Assembly: GCA_963575745.1 (NCBI GenBank)
Contig: CAUYUJ010015305.1
Span: 728,991-792,990, forward strand
Length of the DNA: 64,000 nt
Source of the DNA: Prorocentrum cordatum
Lineage: Eukaryota > Sar > Dinophyceae > Prorocentrales > Prorocentraceae
Direction: 5' to 3'
The notes beneath the pieces were generated by a model, which did not search any database, had not been told where the DNA came from, and saw only the letters and a program-made list of their open reading frames with translations. The first letter of the stretch is position 1. The number at the start of each line of letters is the position of its first letter. Below are positions 32,887 to 43,481 of the stretch, piece after piece. Position numbers and translations under genes: made by a program.

Positions 32887-33411
32887 GCAGATCGCAAGAC
32901 CCCCAAGGAGCGGCGAGGTCCCGAGGTGGTCCGCGTGGGACCCACCTGCGCTGGGCCTCCCAGGAGCCCACGAAAGTGGCGACAGGTGCGCAGATCGCAA
33001 GCGCCCCAGGGGGCGGCGAGGTCCCGAGGTGGTCCGCGTGGGATCCACCTCCGCTGGGCCTCCCAGGAGCCCTCGAAAGTGGCGAAAGATGCGCAGATCG
33101 CAAGCGCCCCAGGGAGCGGCGAGGTCCCGAGATGGTCCGCGTGGGACCCACCTCCGCTGGGCCTCCCAGGAGCCATCGAAAGTGGCGACAGATGCGCAGA
33201 TCGCAAGCCCCCCTGGGGGCGGCGAGGTCCCGAGGTGGTCCGCGTGGGACCCACCTCCGCTGGGCCTCCCAGGAGCCCACGAAAGCGGTGACAAATGCGC
33301 AGATCGCAAGCCCCGCAGGGGGCGGCGAGGTCCCGAGGTGGTCTGCGTGGGATTCACCTCCGCTGGGCCTCCCAGGAGCCCACGAAAGTGGCGACAGATG
33401 CGCAGATCGCA
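32887..33411 (+). repeat. Tandem repeat with exact 103 bp period, 5 copies
   Basis: GCAGATCGCA occurs at 32887, 32990, 33093, 33196, 33299 and 33402, always 103 bp apart. Copies differ by substitutions only (for example CCACCTGCG against CCACCTCCG). No stop codon lies in most frames of the unit, and because 103 is not a multiple of three each frame cycles, producing several overlapping long frames. Not a gene. Confidence 0.97.
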
Positions 33412-33559
33412 GACGGCACGAGAGAAGAGGAGAAGGGAACAAAGGAAAAAGGAGAGTAGGAGGAGAGGAGGAGAGGAGGAGAGGAGGTGGAGACCACACT
33501 GCTCTATTCAAAACGAGTACCCAACACCGAAGGAGGGTTGGGAAAACTAGTTCTTGCAT
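33412..33559. other. GGA-rich spacer, no gene
   Basis: Purine-rich GGAGAGGAGG stretch (about 33420-33490), then unique sequence. Confidence 0.4.
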
Positions 33560-33665
33560 CCGCGCTGGACCCCCCTCCCTGACGCGCGGAGCGCGCCAGG
33601 GGCCGCGCAGGAGGCGCCGCCAGGGGCCCCAGCGCCGATCAGAAAAATCCGCGCGGACCTCCGAA
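33560..33665 (+). repeat. Dispersed repeat family H, copy 1
   Basis: The order CCGCGCTGGA, CGCGGAGCGCGCCA-GGG, GGCGCCGCCAGGGG, then AAAAATCCGCGCGGACCTCC is shared with 46695-46810. The first half matches 54645-54745. The last block appears inverted near 62833. Confidence 0.65.
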
Positions 33666-33880
33666 ACAATATGTTCATGCCATTGTTCGCTCCCCTATAT
33701 CCGGCATCGGAACATTCCACTGCATGAGCAGATACGACAGCGTTAGGACCTGCGTGCTCATCGGCGTCGGCTGGTACTGCGGGTGGGCCAGCTGCCAGGG
33801 CAGCTGCGCCCCGTCGCCATCTGTGGCCATTTCTGGCTGCAGCAGATCGTGCTCGGGCACCGGAGGCAAGGACCTGGAGC
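33666..33880 (-). other. 3' flank of the kinase gene
   Basis: Immediately downstream of the kinase stop codon in minus sense. No poly(A) tract or second gene is seen. It would contain any 3' untranslated region. Confidence 0.35.
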
Positions 33881-35932
33881 CTATGCCGGGCACGAGCTGC
33901 TGGCCTGCCTCACCTTCACTACACCGCTGAACTCCATGAGTTCCTTGCACGCTGGATCGTCCACATCGCATTTCTCGGTGTCACCAGGCGACTTCGTGCC
34001 CCGACTGATGGCCTCTGCAGGTGTGAGAGTCTCCACCGCCGTCTCCATCACCCCGCCCGCGACCTTATTCAGCATAGGGGTCAATTCGTTGCTGACCTGC
34101 TGGTCTGTGGGGCGCAAGGCCGGCATCGGCTTAATACACTGCTCCACCACTGGTTGGCAAACCTGTGTGAGCTCGTCGGCGGGCTCGGGCCACGACAGGC
34201 TCGGCGACTGGCCGCGCCTCAGCCGCTTCAGCATCACTTCGGCGTTCGTGCCCTCAAAAGGCAAGCTGCCTGTCACGATGAAGTACGTAAGCAGCCCGAA
34301 CGAGTAGCAATCGGCGGCAACGTCTGGTGGAACAGCCTGCCGCGAGACCAACTCTGGCGCCATCCACCGCAACGTGCCGCCCAGAGGCTTGGCGCTTCGG
34401 GTGATGTTCCGGGAGAGGCCGAAGTCGAGGAGCTTGGCGTGAAACGACGGTCGCCCACTCCTGCTGAACCGCTCCTCCACGAAGACATTGGAGTCCTTCA
34501 GATCACCGTGGACGACGGCAGGCTCTCTCGAGTGCAGGTAACGCAGCACGTTCAGGATGTCGAAGACGATCAAGGACCGCACTGAAACGCTTCTTTCCGG
34601 AGCCCTGGCACCCGGAGCAGCACAACGCGAGCCCTCGGGCTGATCGGGGCCCCTGGACGGGCTACGGATGAACGCGCCGAGGGACACACCGTCCACGTAC
34701 TCGAGCACCAGGCATATCTTGTTCAGGCCAGCGTCCATGCACGCCCCGTAGAAGAACGCGATGTTGGGATGGCGGAGGCGGCGAAGGATCCTCAGCTCGT
34801 TGCAAAGAGCGGACAGGCCCTTTCGTGCGATGCCCTCCTTCGGCGCCTTCACCGCCACCAGGGTGTTGTGGTACAAGCCCGGCACAACGATGCCGAAACC
34901 ACCCTCGCCGAGAGCCCTGCAGGACATGAGCTCCACTTCGCCACTAGCGATGAGCCACTGCTCCCGCAGGCCTATGGCGCGCATCTGGATCATCTTCTGG
35001 CGGTCCGGGCCGCCGTCGAAGGCCGAGGCGCTCCGGGTCGTCTCCGGGCGCGACGAGGCGAGAGATCGGTCGGAGCCGACGTCCTCGCGGCCCGCCGCGT
35101 CCTCGCCGCGGCCCACCCTGGACAGCTGGAACTCCGCCTGGAAGCGCATCTGCTTCTCCGCCAGGAACCCCGCGAACATCTCGCGCTCCTGCCTCTCGAA
35201 GGCCCGCTTCCCGACGGCGGCGAAGACCGTGAGCGCCAGGAGAACCACCATGTTGAAGTGGACAACCTGCACGGCAGGGCTGCCGAGCGTCAGCGCAGGC
35301 ACGGCGTACGCCAGGAATGGGATCACCTCAAACGGAGCGAGGACCACCCAGCGTATCGGCACCAAGAGGTGCACAGCGGTGACGACGCAGTCGATGTACA
35401 GCACCACATTGCCGTCGGTGGGGCTCGTGTCCACGCCCCAAATGGCCTCCGTGTCGTCGTAGCCAAACGCTCGCGCGAGGTAATGCTTCGTGCACATCGG
35501 TATTGCCATCACGACGATACCGCATGCAATCACGACAGCGATCTCCAAGCCCAGGGTGCCAATAACATTGTACTTGGCCAGCAGTGTCCCAGAGCTGAAG
35601 CCCAGGTTGAAGGAAACAATTGTGGCGAAGTACATCAGCAGCTGCCACCTGCTGAGCTCCCGAGCCTCATTCGTGGCGTACTGATCCTCGTCCCAATATC
35701 TGTGCCCAACGATAGTTATGAGGCCTAGAAAAGTGGAGAGGGCCATCAGCAACACTACGTGGTGGGACAGCCGCGCTTTCTGGCATTTCACAAAGCCCGC
35801 CTCTTGCATCGGGTCTTCGAACCTAAGTGTGAAGCGGCCGACGCCATTCTCGTACCCCGCCCGTCTGCAGCACGGGCACAGCCCGTAACAGCAGGGCATC
35901 CATCTGCGTCCATCGCTCGATGGATCTGGCAT
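33881..35932 (-). CDS. Multi-pass membrane protein with C-terminal protein kinase domain
   Basis: Intronless frame of 683 residues. I chose the ATG at 35932: an in-frame TAG lies upstream, and the 39 nt before it hold no other ATG. An N-terminal Cys-rich stretch (residues 14-22) precedes about six hydrophobic helices (roughly 57-76, 97-117, 124-145, 176-192, 195-215, 223-241). A charged helix (243-270) and a Ser-rich linker lead to a kinase domain at about 336-622. Visible motifs: glycine loop GEGGFG (342-347), VAVK with Lys362, Glu379, HGDLKDSN (475-482, catalytic Asp477), DFG (503-505), APE (525-527) and Arg607. Gly replaces Arg in the HRD motif, as in non-RD kinases, so activation-loop control may differ. 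All key catalytic residues are present, so Ser/Thr phosphorylation of unknown substrates at a membrane is likely. The sequence looks tyrosine-kinase-like (TKL). Ligand and partner are unknown. The intronless structure and upstream spliced-leader relics suggest a retroposed gene. Confidence 0.93.
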   Translation of the reverse strand: MPDPSSDGRRWMPCCYGLCPCCRRAGYENGVGRFTLRFEDPMQEAGFVKCQKARLSHHVVLLMALSTFLGLITIVGHRYWDEDQYATNEARELSRWQLLMYFATIVSFNLGFSSGTLLAKYNVIGTLGLEIAVVIACGIVVMAIPMCTKHYLARAFGYDDTEAIWGVDTSPTDGNVVLYIDCVVTAVHLLVPIRWVVLAPFEVIPFLAYAVPALTLGSPAVQVVHFNMVVLLALTVFAAVGKRAFERQEREMFAGFLAEKQMRFQAEFQLSRVGRGEDAAGREDVGSDRSLASSRPETTRSASAFDGGPDRQKMIQMRAIGLREQWLIASGEVELMSCRALGEGGFGIVVPGLYHNTLVAVKAPKEGIARKGLSALCNELRILRRLRHPNIAFFYGACMDAGLNKICLVLEYVDGVSLGAFIRSPSRGPDQPEGSRCAAPGARAPERSVSVRSLIVFDILNVLRYLHSREPAVVHGDLKDSNVFVEERFSRSGRPSFHAKLLDFGLSRNITRSAKPLGGTLRWMAPELVSRQAVPPDVAADCYSFGLLTYFIVTGSLPFEGTNAEVMLKRLRRGQSPSLSWPEPADELTQVCQPVVEQCIKPMPALRPTDQQVSNELTPMLNKVAGGVMETAVETLTPAEAISRGTKSPGDTEKCDVDDPACKELMEFSGVVKVRQASSSCPA

Positions 35933-35992
35933 CACTTTCAGACAAGAACTCGTTTGAGCAAGCGCGGTCAAGTTCTATGAATATGAAGAGTA

Positions 35993-36007
35993 CTTGAACC
36001 GAACTGG
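35993..36007 (-). other. Truncated 15-nt DinoSL relic
   Basis: The minus strand reads CCAGTTCGGTTCAAG against CCATTTTGGCTCAAG: 12 of 15 match. It directly follows the full-length relic with no intervening base. In the recycling model, the AG inside CCGTAG acts as the new acceptor, leaving exactly 15 nt of the older leader behind. Confidence 0.75.
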
Positions 36008-36028
36008 CTTGAACCAAAATGGTGACAG
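36008..36028 (-). other. Full-length DinoSL relic upstream of the kinase gene
   Basis: The minus strand reads CTGTCA, then CCATTTTGGTTCAAG. 17 of 21 positions match the DinoSL, including an unbroken CCATTTTGG core. It ends 75 nt before the kinase ATG, with the 15-nt relic between. Both relics share GGTTCAAG. Confidence 0.8.
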
Positions 36029-36059
36029 CATCGTTGATTCATACATCTTAGGTTTGCTC

Positions 36060-36200
36060 TGGTCCTTTCTCTCTGCCTCCTCGTACCTCTTGAAGCCTCC
36101 CTGCTGGTCCTCCCGCCTCCTCCTCCTCGTGCCTCCATCCTCCTCCCGCCTCCTCGTCCTTTTGCCTCCTCCTCCTGCCTCCTCCTGCTTCTCCTCACGT
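36060..36200. repeat. CTC/CCTC pyrimidine tract
   Basis: CCTCCTCGTGCCTCC-type repeat just upstream (minus sense) of the SL relics. Confidence 0.85.
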
Positions 36201-36699
36201 ATGCTGCTTGGCAGCCGCGTGGGTAACACCGCGTCTTGGCCAACATGCGCGACCAAGAGCGGCCCCCGGACCGATCCCGGACACCACACTGCGCACCTGC
36301 ACGGTCCGCCCGCAGCCGTGCCCACGAGGGGCTCCCCCAGCGGTCCACAGAGCCAGCTCGATGAGCGAGGGCGTGGGAAAGAAGCACACGTCTTTCGGAA
36401 AAAATAAGTAAACACATGAAGTAAGTGACCATGTGTTTGAATCGGCGCAACCTGGGTTATCCGGGGAGGGACGGGGGGAGGGGGGGGCCGGCCGATAACC
36501 CAACCTTCGCGCTGTGGGCAGCCCTGCATATGCCCGCGCGCACCGGTGCTGTGGCCCCCACAGCTGCTAACGATGCTGCCGCGATGCTACTATTGGTGCT
36601 GCGACGATGCGGGCGCCGTCTGAGAATGCCTAGGGATTTCTGGACAGCTCGCATTGGAAAACGCGAGATGCGGTTGCTAAGCGTAGCCGCGAAGTCTTG
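36201..36699. other. No gene recognised
   Basis: Contains a GGGTTATC ... GATAACCC inverted pair at about 36453-36508 around a G-rich core. No coding domain. Confidence 0.4.
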
Positions 36700-38075
36700 T
36701 GTACACTATCTATAGAGCACGCGGGCACCACACTGCCTGTGATCACTACAAAACACGCGTGCGCCACATCGGTCTTGCACATCACAGGTGCTGCTGCAGC
36801 AGAGGCTTCTGCGTGCACCAGAGCGCCTGTGTACACCCCGATGCCTGTGCACACCACAGGAGCAACGAGCACCACAACGTATGGCGAACATTTGCGCCAC
36901 AGCGCTTCCGCGCAATTCCAAGTCCCGCCAGTACCCAAATCTGGAACATCTCCGAGGGCCCGAAGGTATCAAATGCAATGTGTAGGATATGTGTGATTAT
37001 TTGTTGTTCTGGCCGCGGGTACGGTCCCTTTCCATTTTTGGCCGACCATGTTTGTGTACACCACGGTGCCTGTCTTGTGTACACCACGGCGCCTTTTGTA
37101 CAACACAGCTGCTTGTGTACACCGCAACGCCTGTCTAGGCAACATGGCCTGTGTACCCCACAATGCCTGTGTACACGGCAGAAGCCGTGTGCACCACAGC
37201 GCCTGTGTACACTGCGGTGCTTGTGCACACCACAAAAGCCGCGTGCACCACAACGCATGGCGAACATTTACGCCGCAGCGCTTCCGTGCACCTCCAAGGT
37301 CCCGCCAGGGCCCAAATCTGGAAATACCCGAGGGACCAGGCCGAACGTATCACATTCAAAATGTGCTTATCGTTTTGTCTGGGCGGGGGTGCGGTCCCCC
37401 CGTTGTGGCCGACCATGCTTGTGTACCACAGCGCCTGTCCTGCGTGCGCCACGACTCCTTTGCATACCAAAATTGCTTGTGTACACCGCAGCGCCTGTCT
37501 ACACAACAATGTCGGTGTACACCGCAACGCCTGCGTACACTACAGCAACCGTGTGCACCACAGCGCATGTGCACACACCACACACACACTGCCTGTGTAC
37601 ACGACGACGCCTATGTGCACCACGTATGCTGCTTCAGTACCATATTCATGCACCAAGGTGTTTGTGTACACCACAGAACTGCGTACACTTCAAGGGCTTC
37701 CGGTGGGGCCGAACTCCAGAAAATCGCGGGGGATCCGAGCGTATCAAAATCCAATATGTAAGCTATTTGTGATTATTGTTTTTTCTTGCGCAGGGAACTG
37801 TCCCGCTTCTTGGGCCCACAACGCCTGTGCACATCATAGCGAATGTGCACAGCAGCGGATGTGTACACCGCAGCGCCCGTGTACACCGCAAGGTGTGGTA
37901 CACAACAATGACCATGCACCACAATGTTTGTGTATACCACTATGACTGGGATGCCTGCGTGATTATGTTTGCGTGCACCAAAACGCCAGCGTACACAACA
38001 TATCGTACTACAACAACAGCAAGCGCGCGCACCAAATCGCCTCGCTGCCTGTGCACAACGCAATGACTGTGTACG
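36700..38075 (+). repeat. Higher-order minisatellite: TGTGTACACCAC units in about 370 bp blocks
   Basis: Inner units of roughly 24-27 bp (CCTGTGTACACCACAGCG and variants) form blocks separated by a conserved spacer. Spacer landmarks recur: GGCGAACATTT at 36883 and 37259, and GCCGACCATG at 37041 and 37408, with a weaker third copy near 37700-37820. A stop-free frame of about 357 codons crosses it (Cys/Thr/His-rich) but merely reflects the repeat. Confidence 0.88.
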
Positions 38076-38103
38076 CGCTGCTCACGTGCACCTCCAGATG
38101 CCT

Positions 38104-38116
38104 ATGGACGACGTCG

Positions 38117-38154
<38 letters not shown>

Positions 38155-38280
38155 GGTCGTCGTCGTCGTCGTCGTCGTCGTCTGTCGTCGTCTGTCGTCG
38201 TCTGTCGTCGTCTGTCGTCGTCACTCGTTGTCTGTCGTTGTCTGTCGTCGTCTGTCGTCGTCGTCCTCTGTCGTCGTCGC
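38104..38280. repeat. GTC trinucleotide tract
   Basis: GTC repeats passing into TGTCGTCGTC decamers. Asp-, Val-, Ser- or Arg-rich frames result. Confidence 0.95.
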
Positions 38281-39159
38281 CCCGTGCCACTCCAAGCCCA
38301 AACGATTCGCCAACGTGCATCCAAACACCAGCATGCTGTGGCGAACGCCACCATACCGTTGAACACAGCGCTCCCTGCGAGTTCCCTGCGCCCCCCCCCC
38401 CGGGACCTGCAAAACCGGCTATGTTAGGCTATCCTTGGGGGGGGGCTTGGTGGGGCGAGCCCGATAATCCGGGTTATCGCCGGACCCTAAAACAAAACAG
38501 TATCTAGGAAGGCGGATCAAGTAGATTGGGTTCAGGCCCTCCCAGAGAATAGCAAGTTACAGCAAACGCACATCGGTTCTTGAAATAGGAAAGCGCCTGA
38601 AATACTTTCAACGACCGGCATGTAATTCCTCGGGCCTCCCGAAGCAGAAAAAAGTTCCCCAACTGACCGCCCCGACCCGTCTATGGCGCCCCGAGACGAC
38701 AGCGAAGACGACGGCTACGGTGGCGGCGGGGACGGGCACGTTGAGAAGAAAACAGGCGGAGAAACCCTAAGATCCGAATTGCGTCGTGAACAACAAGCCG
38801 CGATCAGACCTCTCGACCCCATCACGGCGCTCTATGTTTCGAGCTGGGCCGATCCGCGAGACGGGGAGAAAGCGCCGGCCCAACGGGCCAGAAGCCTGCT
38901 AAAATATGCGGTATCATACTATGCTGTTCCAAATTCGCGCGCGTGGCAGCGAAGCCCCAGTCTCAGGTCGGGCATGTCTCCCTACAGACGGATCTTGGGC
39001 GAAACAATTCGAAAGACTCAAGTATTCAAACGAATGCTCAACAGGAATAATAAAAAGTCGTCCCCAGGCTATGGTTTGATGATTTCTGAATATTAACCCC
39101 AGTCCGAAAGTAACCCAGAGCGGCCCCCTGACGGTCGGCCAGAACTCCGGAGGGCGATT
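38281..39159. other. No gene recognised; a 137-codon plus frame at 38683-39096
   Basis: The frame at 38683 begins with ATG, is acidic/Gly-rich and ends MLNRNNKKSSPGYGLMISEY. Its TGTCTCCCTACAGACGGATC part (38974-38993) resembles 55025-55050, so it is at least partly dispersed repeat. No domain is found. Confidence 0.35.
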
Positions 39160-39535
39160 TTTGGGGACCCAGGAGTGCCCCAGGAGCACCCCGCGGGACC
39201 CCAAGGCAGCTCCAAGAGATCATTCGAGTCGGGGTGGCAGGTTCCACGATGGCCACCATAAGCTCCCCAAAAAGCTTCACGATAGCCTCCCAATGGTCAG
39301 ATACAGTTCCTCGAGGCCGCCAAGAGGCACAACATCTGTGATTCTTCTCAACCTCCGAGACGCCCTCGAGAGGCCCCCAGAGGCCGCCAGGACCCGACAA
39401 AGGGGCCCCCAGAGGTCCCCCAAAATGCCCCACAGCAGCCCCGCGACGCTAGAAAAAAGGCCCCCGCGAGCACGCAGGCAAGTGCCAACTTTGCTTCAAT
39501 GGACCCCCGAAGGACCCCGAAAACGGCCGAAGAGA
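39160..39535. repeat. AGGCCCC/CCAAGA degenerate repeat block 4
   Basis: GAGGCCGCCAAGAGG, CCCCCAGAGG and similar units, more diverged than other blocks. Confidence 0.6.
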
Positions 39536-39774
39536 ACTTGAAGGGGAGTCTCGTATGGGCCTAAAATGAGGGACGCGAACAACCATTTCGAGCCTTCTGC
39601 TCCGAGACGCCCACGACTGCTACGACCACCACCAATCAGCGTTGCCATGGCAACGAACACGCGGGCAAACGCCCGCGAAACGCCCGCGATGGAATAGTCT
39701 GGGCCAGCGGAGTGAGCGAATTGATTTAATTCGGCGGCACCCTTGCGGGCAATGGCCGTGTTGCAGGCGTCGAT

Positions 39775-39865
39775 GGTAGTTGAGATGATGGTGATGACAT
39801 GGATGATGCTGATGGTGATGATGATGATAATGATGATGGTGACGATGGTGATGATGATACTGGCA
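39775..39865. repeat. GATGGTGATG trinucleotide tract
   Basis: Degenerate GAT/GGT repeats on the plus strand. No coding meaning. Confidence 0.85.
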
Positions 39866-40242
39866 CGCCTCAAGACATGCAAAGAGTGGTTTCGCGCATT
39901 CCGCCTGCCCGTTTTGATAATTCTCTGGTGGACACATGAAAATCTGCCAGCCTTTCGGCGTGTGCGAGGTTTTGTCCTCGTCATCGTCATCGTCGCCGTC
40001 GTCGCTGGTTACAAAGAAAAATGACGGGGGGGTGGGGGGTGGGGGGGGGCCCAAGTCAGAATACGATTCCCCCCCCCCGGGTCCTAGGGGTGGTCCCGCC
40101 ATCTGGGTCGGCGGCGCCGGCTATAAGACCTTCGCAATACTAGTGGAACGTCCACCCAGCGCAAGGCACGCGAGAATGACAACTTCTGCCAACTCAAATC
40201 AAATAAGCCTTGCACCGGCAGGTGCGTGAGCAAAGTGAAACA
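39866..40242. other. No gene recognised; G run near 40024-40051
   Basis: Includes TCGTCATCGTC repeats and a G-rich run followed by a C run (40068-40080) that could pair. No domain. Confidence 0.4.
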
Positions 40243-43200
40243 TTAAACAGACAGGCCGCTTGTCGCACGAATGCGACTCACAGGGGGGGAGGAGGAGGAG
40301 GAGGAGGAGGAGGAGGAGGAGGAGGAGGAGGAGGAAGACGGTGAAAGAAGGGGAGAGCTAGCACAAGACAGTGCACAAGCAGAAAGAGACACAAGACCGG
40401 TCAGTCGCGCCATGCTTTTCACAGCCGACTCCCACGCCGCTGCTGCACCAGCCTCTGGCCGGAAGATGTCAGCCAAACGGCCGCGGGTGCCGGCTATTCT
40501 CAGACAGCTGTTCAAAACCATGTTGCACCACATACGTCGGGGCCGCCTTCTTCGGCGAGGCCCTGTCGGCAATCGTGGTTCACTGCCGCTGGGCTGCAGG
40601 ACGGAGCATCGCACGGGGAAGTGGCAGGGTCGCCTCGCGAGCTGCCCTAGGAAAATCATTTGGCGCTTGGCAATGGCTTCGCCCAGCGGCCGCTCGCCAA
40701 CAATGCTCAACGCGGCGTTGTTGGACACGTGACTTATATACGAAGGTTGCACTCTGCAAGTCCGTCGTAAACTCCTGGGCTGAAACCCATCAAGTCTCTT
40801 TCGCTCTGATTTGTTCAGGCAAGCGGCGAAAAGACAGTAGCACACTGTTGAGACGATGCGCGCGTTAACAATCTTGAATTTCTGATCCCAGGACAATGTT
40901 GCGTGGGACCCGATTACATGCAACACCTTGAAATTATGCTTTGCCGCCCCGCGATCTCCGATTCAGCTCAAAGCCACTACGGACGTCGGACGAGATGCGA
41001 GCCCCGCGATACAGCAACGCCTTCTGTTCATTCACTGTGTCTCCAACACTGTTCACTACGCGCGCGGCTGGCCGAACTCTCATCCATTCTCATGCGTCCC
41101 AGTTAAAGCTCAGACCTCACTGGCCCCCGCATTCCTTCACGCAGGACATGACCTCCTGCGCGACAACGTGGTTTGCATCCATCAAGAGACCGCAGCGCGT
41201 CATCGGCGCACACCACGTTTCGCACGATGCGCGCGTCGGGCACGTCGAGCATCCGCCGACGCAGTAGGGCGCGCACATCCCCCAGCAGCGTCGCCATTAC
41301 GACGGCGAGCAAGAGCGGAAACAACGGGCACCCCTGACAAATGCCGAACCTTTGTCGTCGCTCGTCGGACGATGAGTCGAGGTCAGACACAACGAACTTT
41401 CTGCCCTCGTAGATCGCCCTCGCCACGCCTACGAACTTGGCGAGACGTCGCCGCTGCCGCGGAAGACGCGGCGTCGAAACCCTTCGCCCAATTCAAGCGC
41501 CAATAGGTGGGCGGCCCCCTCCATCGTGGCCCACGCGTCCCCAAGTACCCTCCTGCCCGCGACTATCGCTTATAAAGTGCCGCGTTTGGACCCGAACCCG
41601 AATGAGATGGGCCAACGGTTGTTCTCCACTCTCGCGCGTTTCAACCTCTGCCACGTGATCATCGCGAAGACCTTGCACCCTCTTGGCAGCAAGCTGATCA
41701 ACCGGTAGTTGTCGCATGCTGCTGGATCTCCCTTTCTGGAAAAAAAACATGCGAACCCGCGATTTGCGCCGAGCCTGGAACCGCTGCCTGCGACCAGACC
41801 ACGTCGCAGAAACGCGCGACGCATGGCGGGGCTGGCTGTCCATCCGCAGCAGACGCTCCCCAAAATTATGGCGGCAAGTCGCCCAGGCCGCCTGCTCGAT
41901 TGTCTTCTGTTTGCTCCTCTTTTTTTCAGTCTGCAGGCGGCTCGCTGCGCCTCCTCGTCATTGATAATGCCCAGGTTGAGCAGCGAACCATCTCGATTGG
42001 CCGCGCGGCCCACTGCAGTGCTTCTAAATGCTGAGCAAGGGCATCTGCCCTGCGGTCGCTGTCCACCAGGTCGCCCTTGTTACCCCTTGTTCGTGCGAAA
42101 TCTTCCCTGGGCGTGCTGGCGGCCTCTGAGCAGTTTGCTGCTCTGTGCCCAATCTACCTCTCCCGGTTACACTCTCGCCTTGTCTCTGGCCACGGAAGCT
42201 CAGATTCGCTTCCCTATGCCACGCTCTCGCGGGACATCCGCGCCCCGCATGGCTCGAGACCGCAATCGCGCGAGCTCCGGCGCGCTGCCACTGACCCGCG
42301 GGTTGCGAAGACGGGCCAGCACCTGCGGCAAGACAGTCGTCTCTACATGCGCGAAACCATCAACTATTCGGCACAATGCCAGATTCACGTCGGAGCCATT
42401 CGGGAACGCCCCCTCGCAGCCGCCCCGCACATCGCCCAGACATCTCGCAGAGGCCTGCATGATGCACGCGTCGGCTAGGGCGCCGTGGTCTCGGCGACAT
42501 GCCTGTTCTTCCATACGGCGCCTGTTTACCTCCATACGCATGGAGGCTCGCAGTAATGCGCGATGCGATGAAAAGTCGCGCCTCTAAGCGGGCACTTGCA
42601 AATTTGACGTTCTGCAGCCACCCCTGCTCACAACAGAAAAATCGATATGTGAATGAGTCTGCCCGCTGTCGCGGACGCCTGCCCTGGCGCCAACGGCGTC
42701 GCAGGTTGCAAGGCCGCCAATCGAGGCATCGAACACATGTTCGCCAGGCACATGCTGAGATGTGCGAGCGTCTCCACGAGCAACTGCCCATTGGCATCGC
42801 CCTTGCATCCCGTGCCCGGGCACGGCAGGACGTGCTCGCCCACCGCCGCGCATGCGCCATCCATGCAGTAGTAGAGCATCGGATTTGAGTCGCCTGCTAA
42901 CAACGCGGGACCGCGCGCCTATTTGGACTGGACGAACCGAGCCAAATCGCGAAAGAACATATGTTTGTTTCTATCGAGCGGCTTACCACTACGAGGCGCG
43001 CGCCGAGAATAGCACAACCTTCCCTCCAGGGACGCGTGCCTTCAACGACGCCATTCTTGAATCAGCCTGGCAATATCCGACCACCGACCTCCGAAACCAG
43101 GAAGCGACTAGAACTCCTACATCCACTCGCTCGCTATCTCCGTCGATCCCTCCCGACATGATGACCAGGAAGCCTGAATCCGCCAAGTCTCTTGTACGCA

Positions 43201-43400
43201 CAAGGCCTCGATTTGGTTATCAATCACGATTTTCTCTACTTCGAATTGTTTCGAGCCTGTGTACCTTTTTCATATTCCAAGATGCAATCGTGAATTCTGA
43301 GGTTTGAAGAAAATAAAGGTCCGCCCCTGCACGCGGCGAGTGGCAATTTGGCTCGACCAGGCTGCTCCGCTTCAGCTGCATGGGAATTGGCATGAAGAGC
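40243..43400 (-). pseudogene. Decayed LINE ORF2: endonuclease, reverse transcriptase, C-terminal region
   Basis: Minus strand, in order. Endonuclease start SEFTIASWNMKKVHRLETIR (near 43300), then GGIDGDSERVDVGVLVA...VVGYCQADSRMASLKARVPGG (43201-42989) and a GDSN...AVGEHVLP...NGQLLVETLAHLS block (42903-42700). RT: KGDPAACDNYRLISLLPRG...FGFGSKRGT (about 41750-41570), motif B-like GICQGCPL (41345-41322) and catalytic CADD (41210-41199). C-terminal segment: IVSTVCYCLFAACLNKSERK...LDGFQPRSLRR (near 40850) through WESAVKS. Strong family resemblance and order, but repeated frame changes and stops show it is dead. It follows ORF1 on the same strand. Confidence 0.85.
40286..40340. repeat. GGA trinucleotide tract
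   Basis: About 17 GGA units at the 3' end (minus sense: TCC) of the LINE. Confidence 0.95.
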
Positions 43401-43481
43401 GTCCTGAAAAACGTGCAAAGAAGGCACACGATCCAAAACGCTCTGCGGTGAAACGTCTCTGCTTGCACACCGCTGGCACTC

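Noticed and set aside
32887-33411. CRISPR-like direct repeats
   Set aside because: The whole 103 bp unit is conserved, with no variable spacers, and the context is eukaryotic.
32849-33746. Several overlapping frames of 120-290 codons
   Set aside because: Consequences of a stop-poor 103 bp repeat whose length is not a multiple of three.
35933-35971. Kinase N-terminal extension of 13 residues starting at a TTG
   Set aside because: No ATG in that stretch and an in-frame TAG just upstream. The first ATG is at 35932.
36699-37772. 357-codon Cys/His-rich plus-strand frame resembling a metal-binding protein
   Set aside because: Every Cys and His comes from the TGTGTACACCAC minisatellite. There is no finger spacing pattern.
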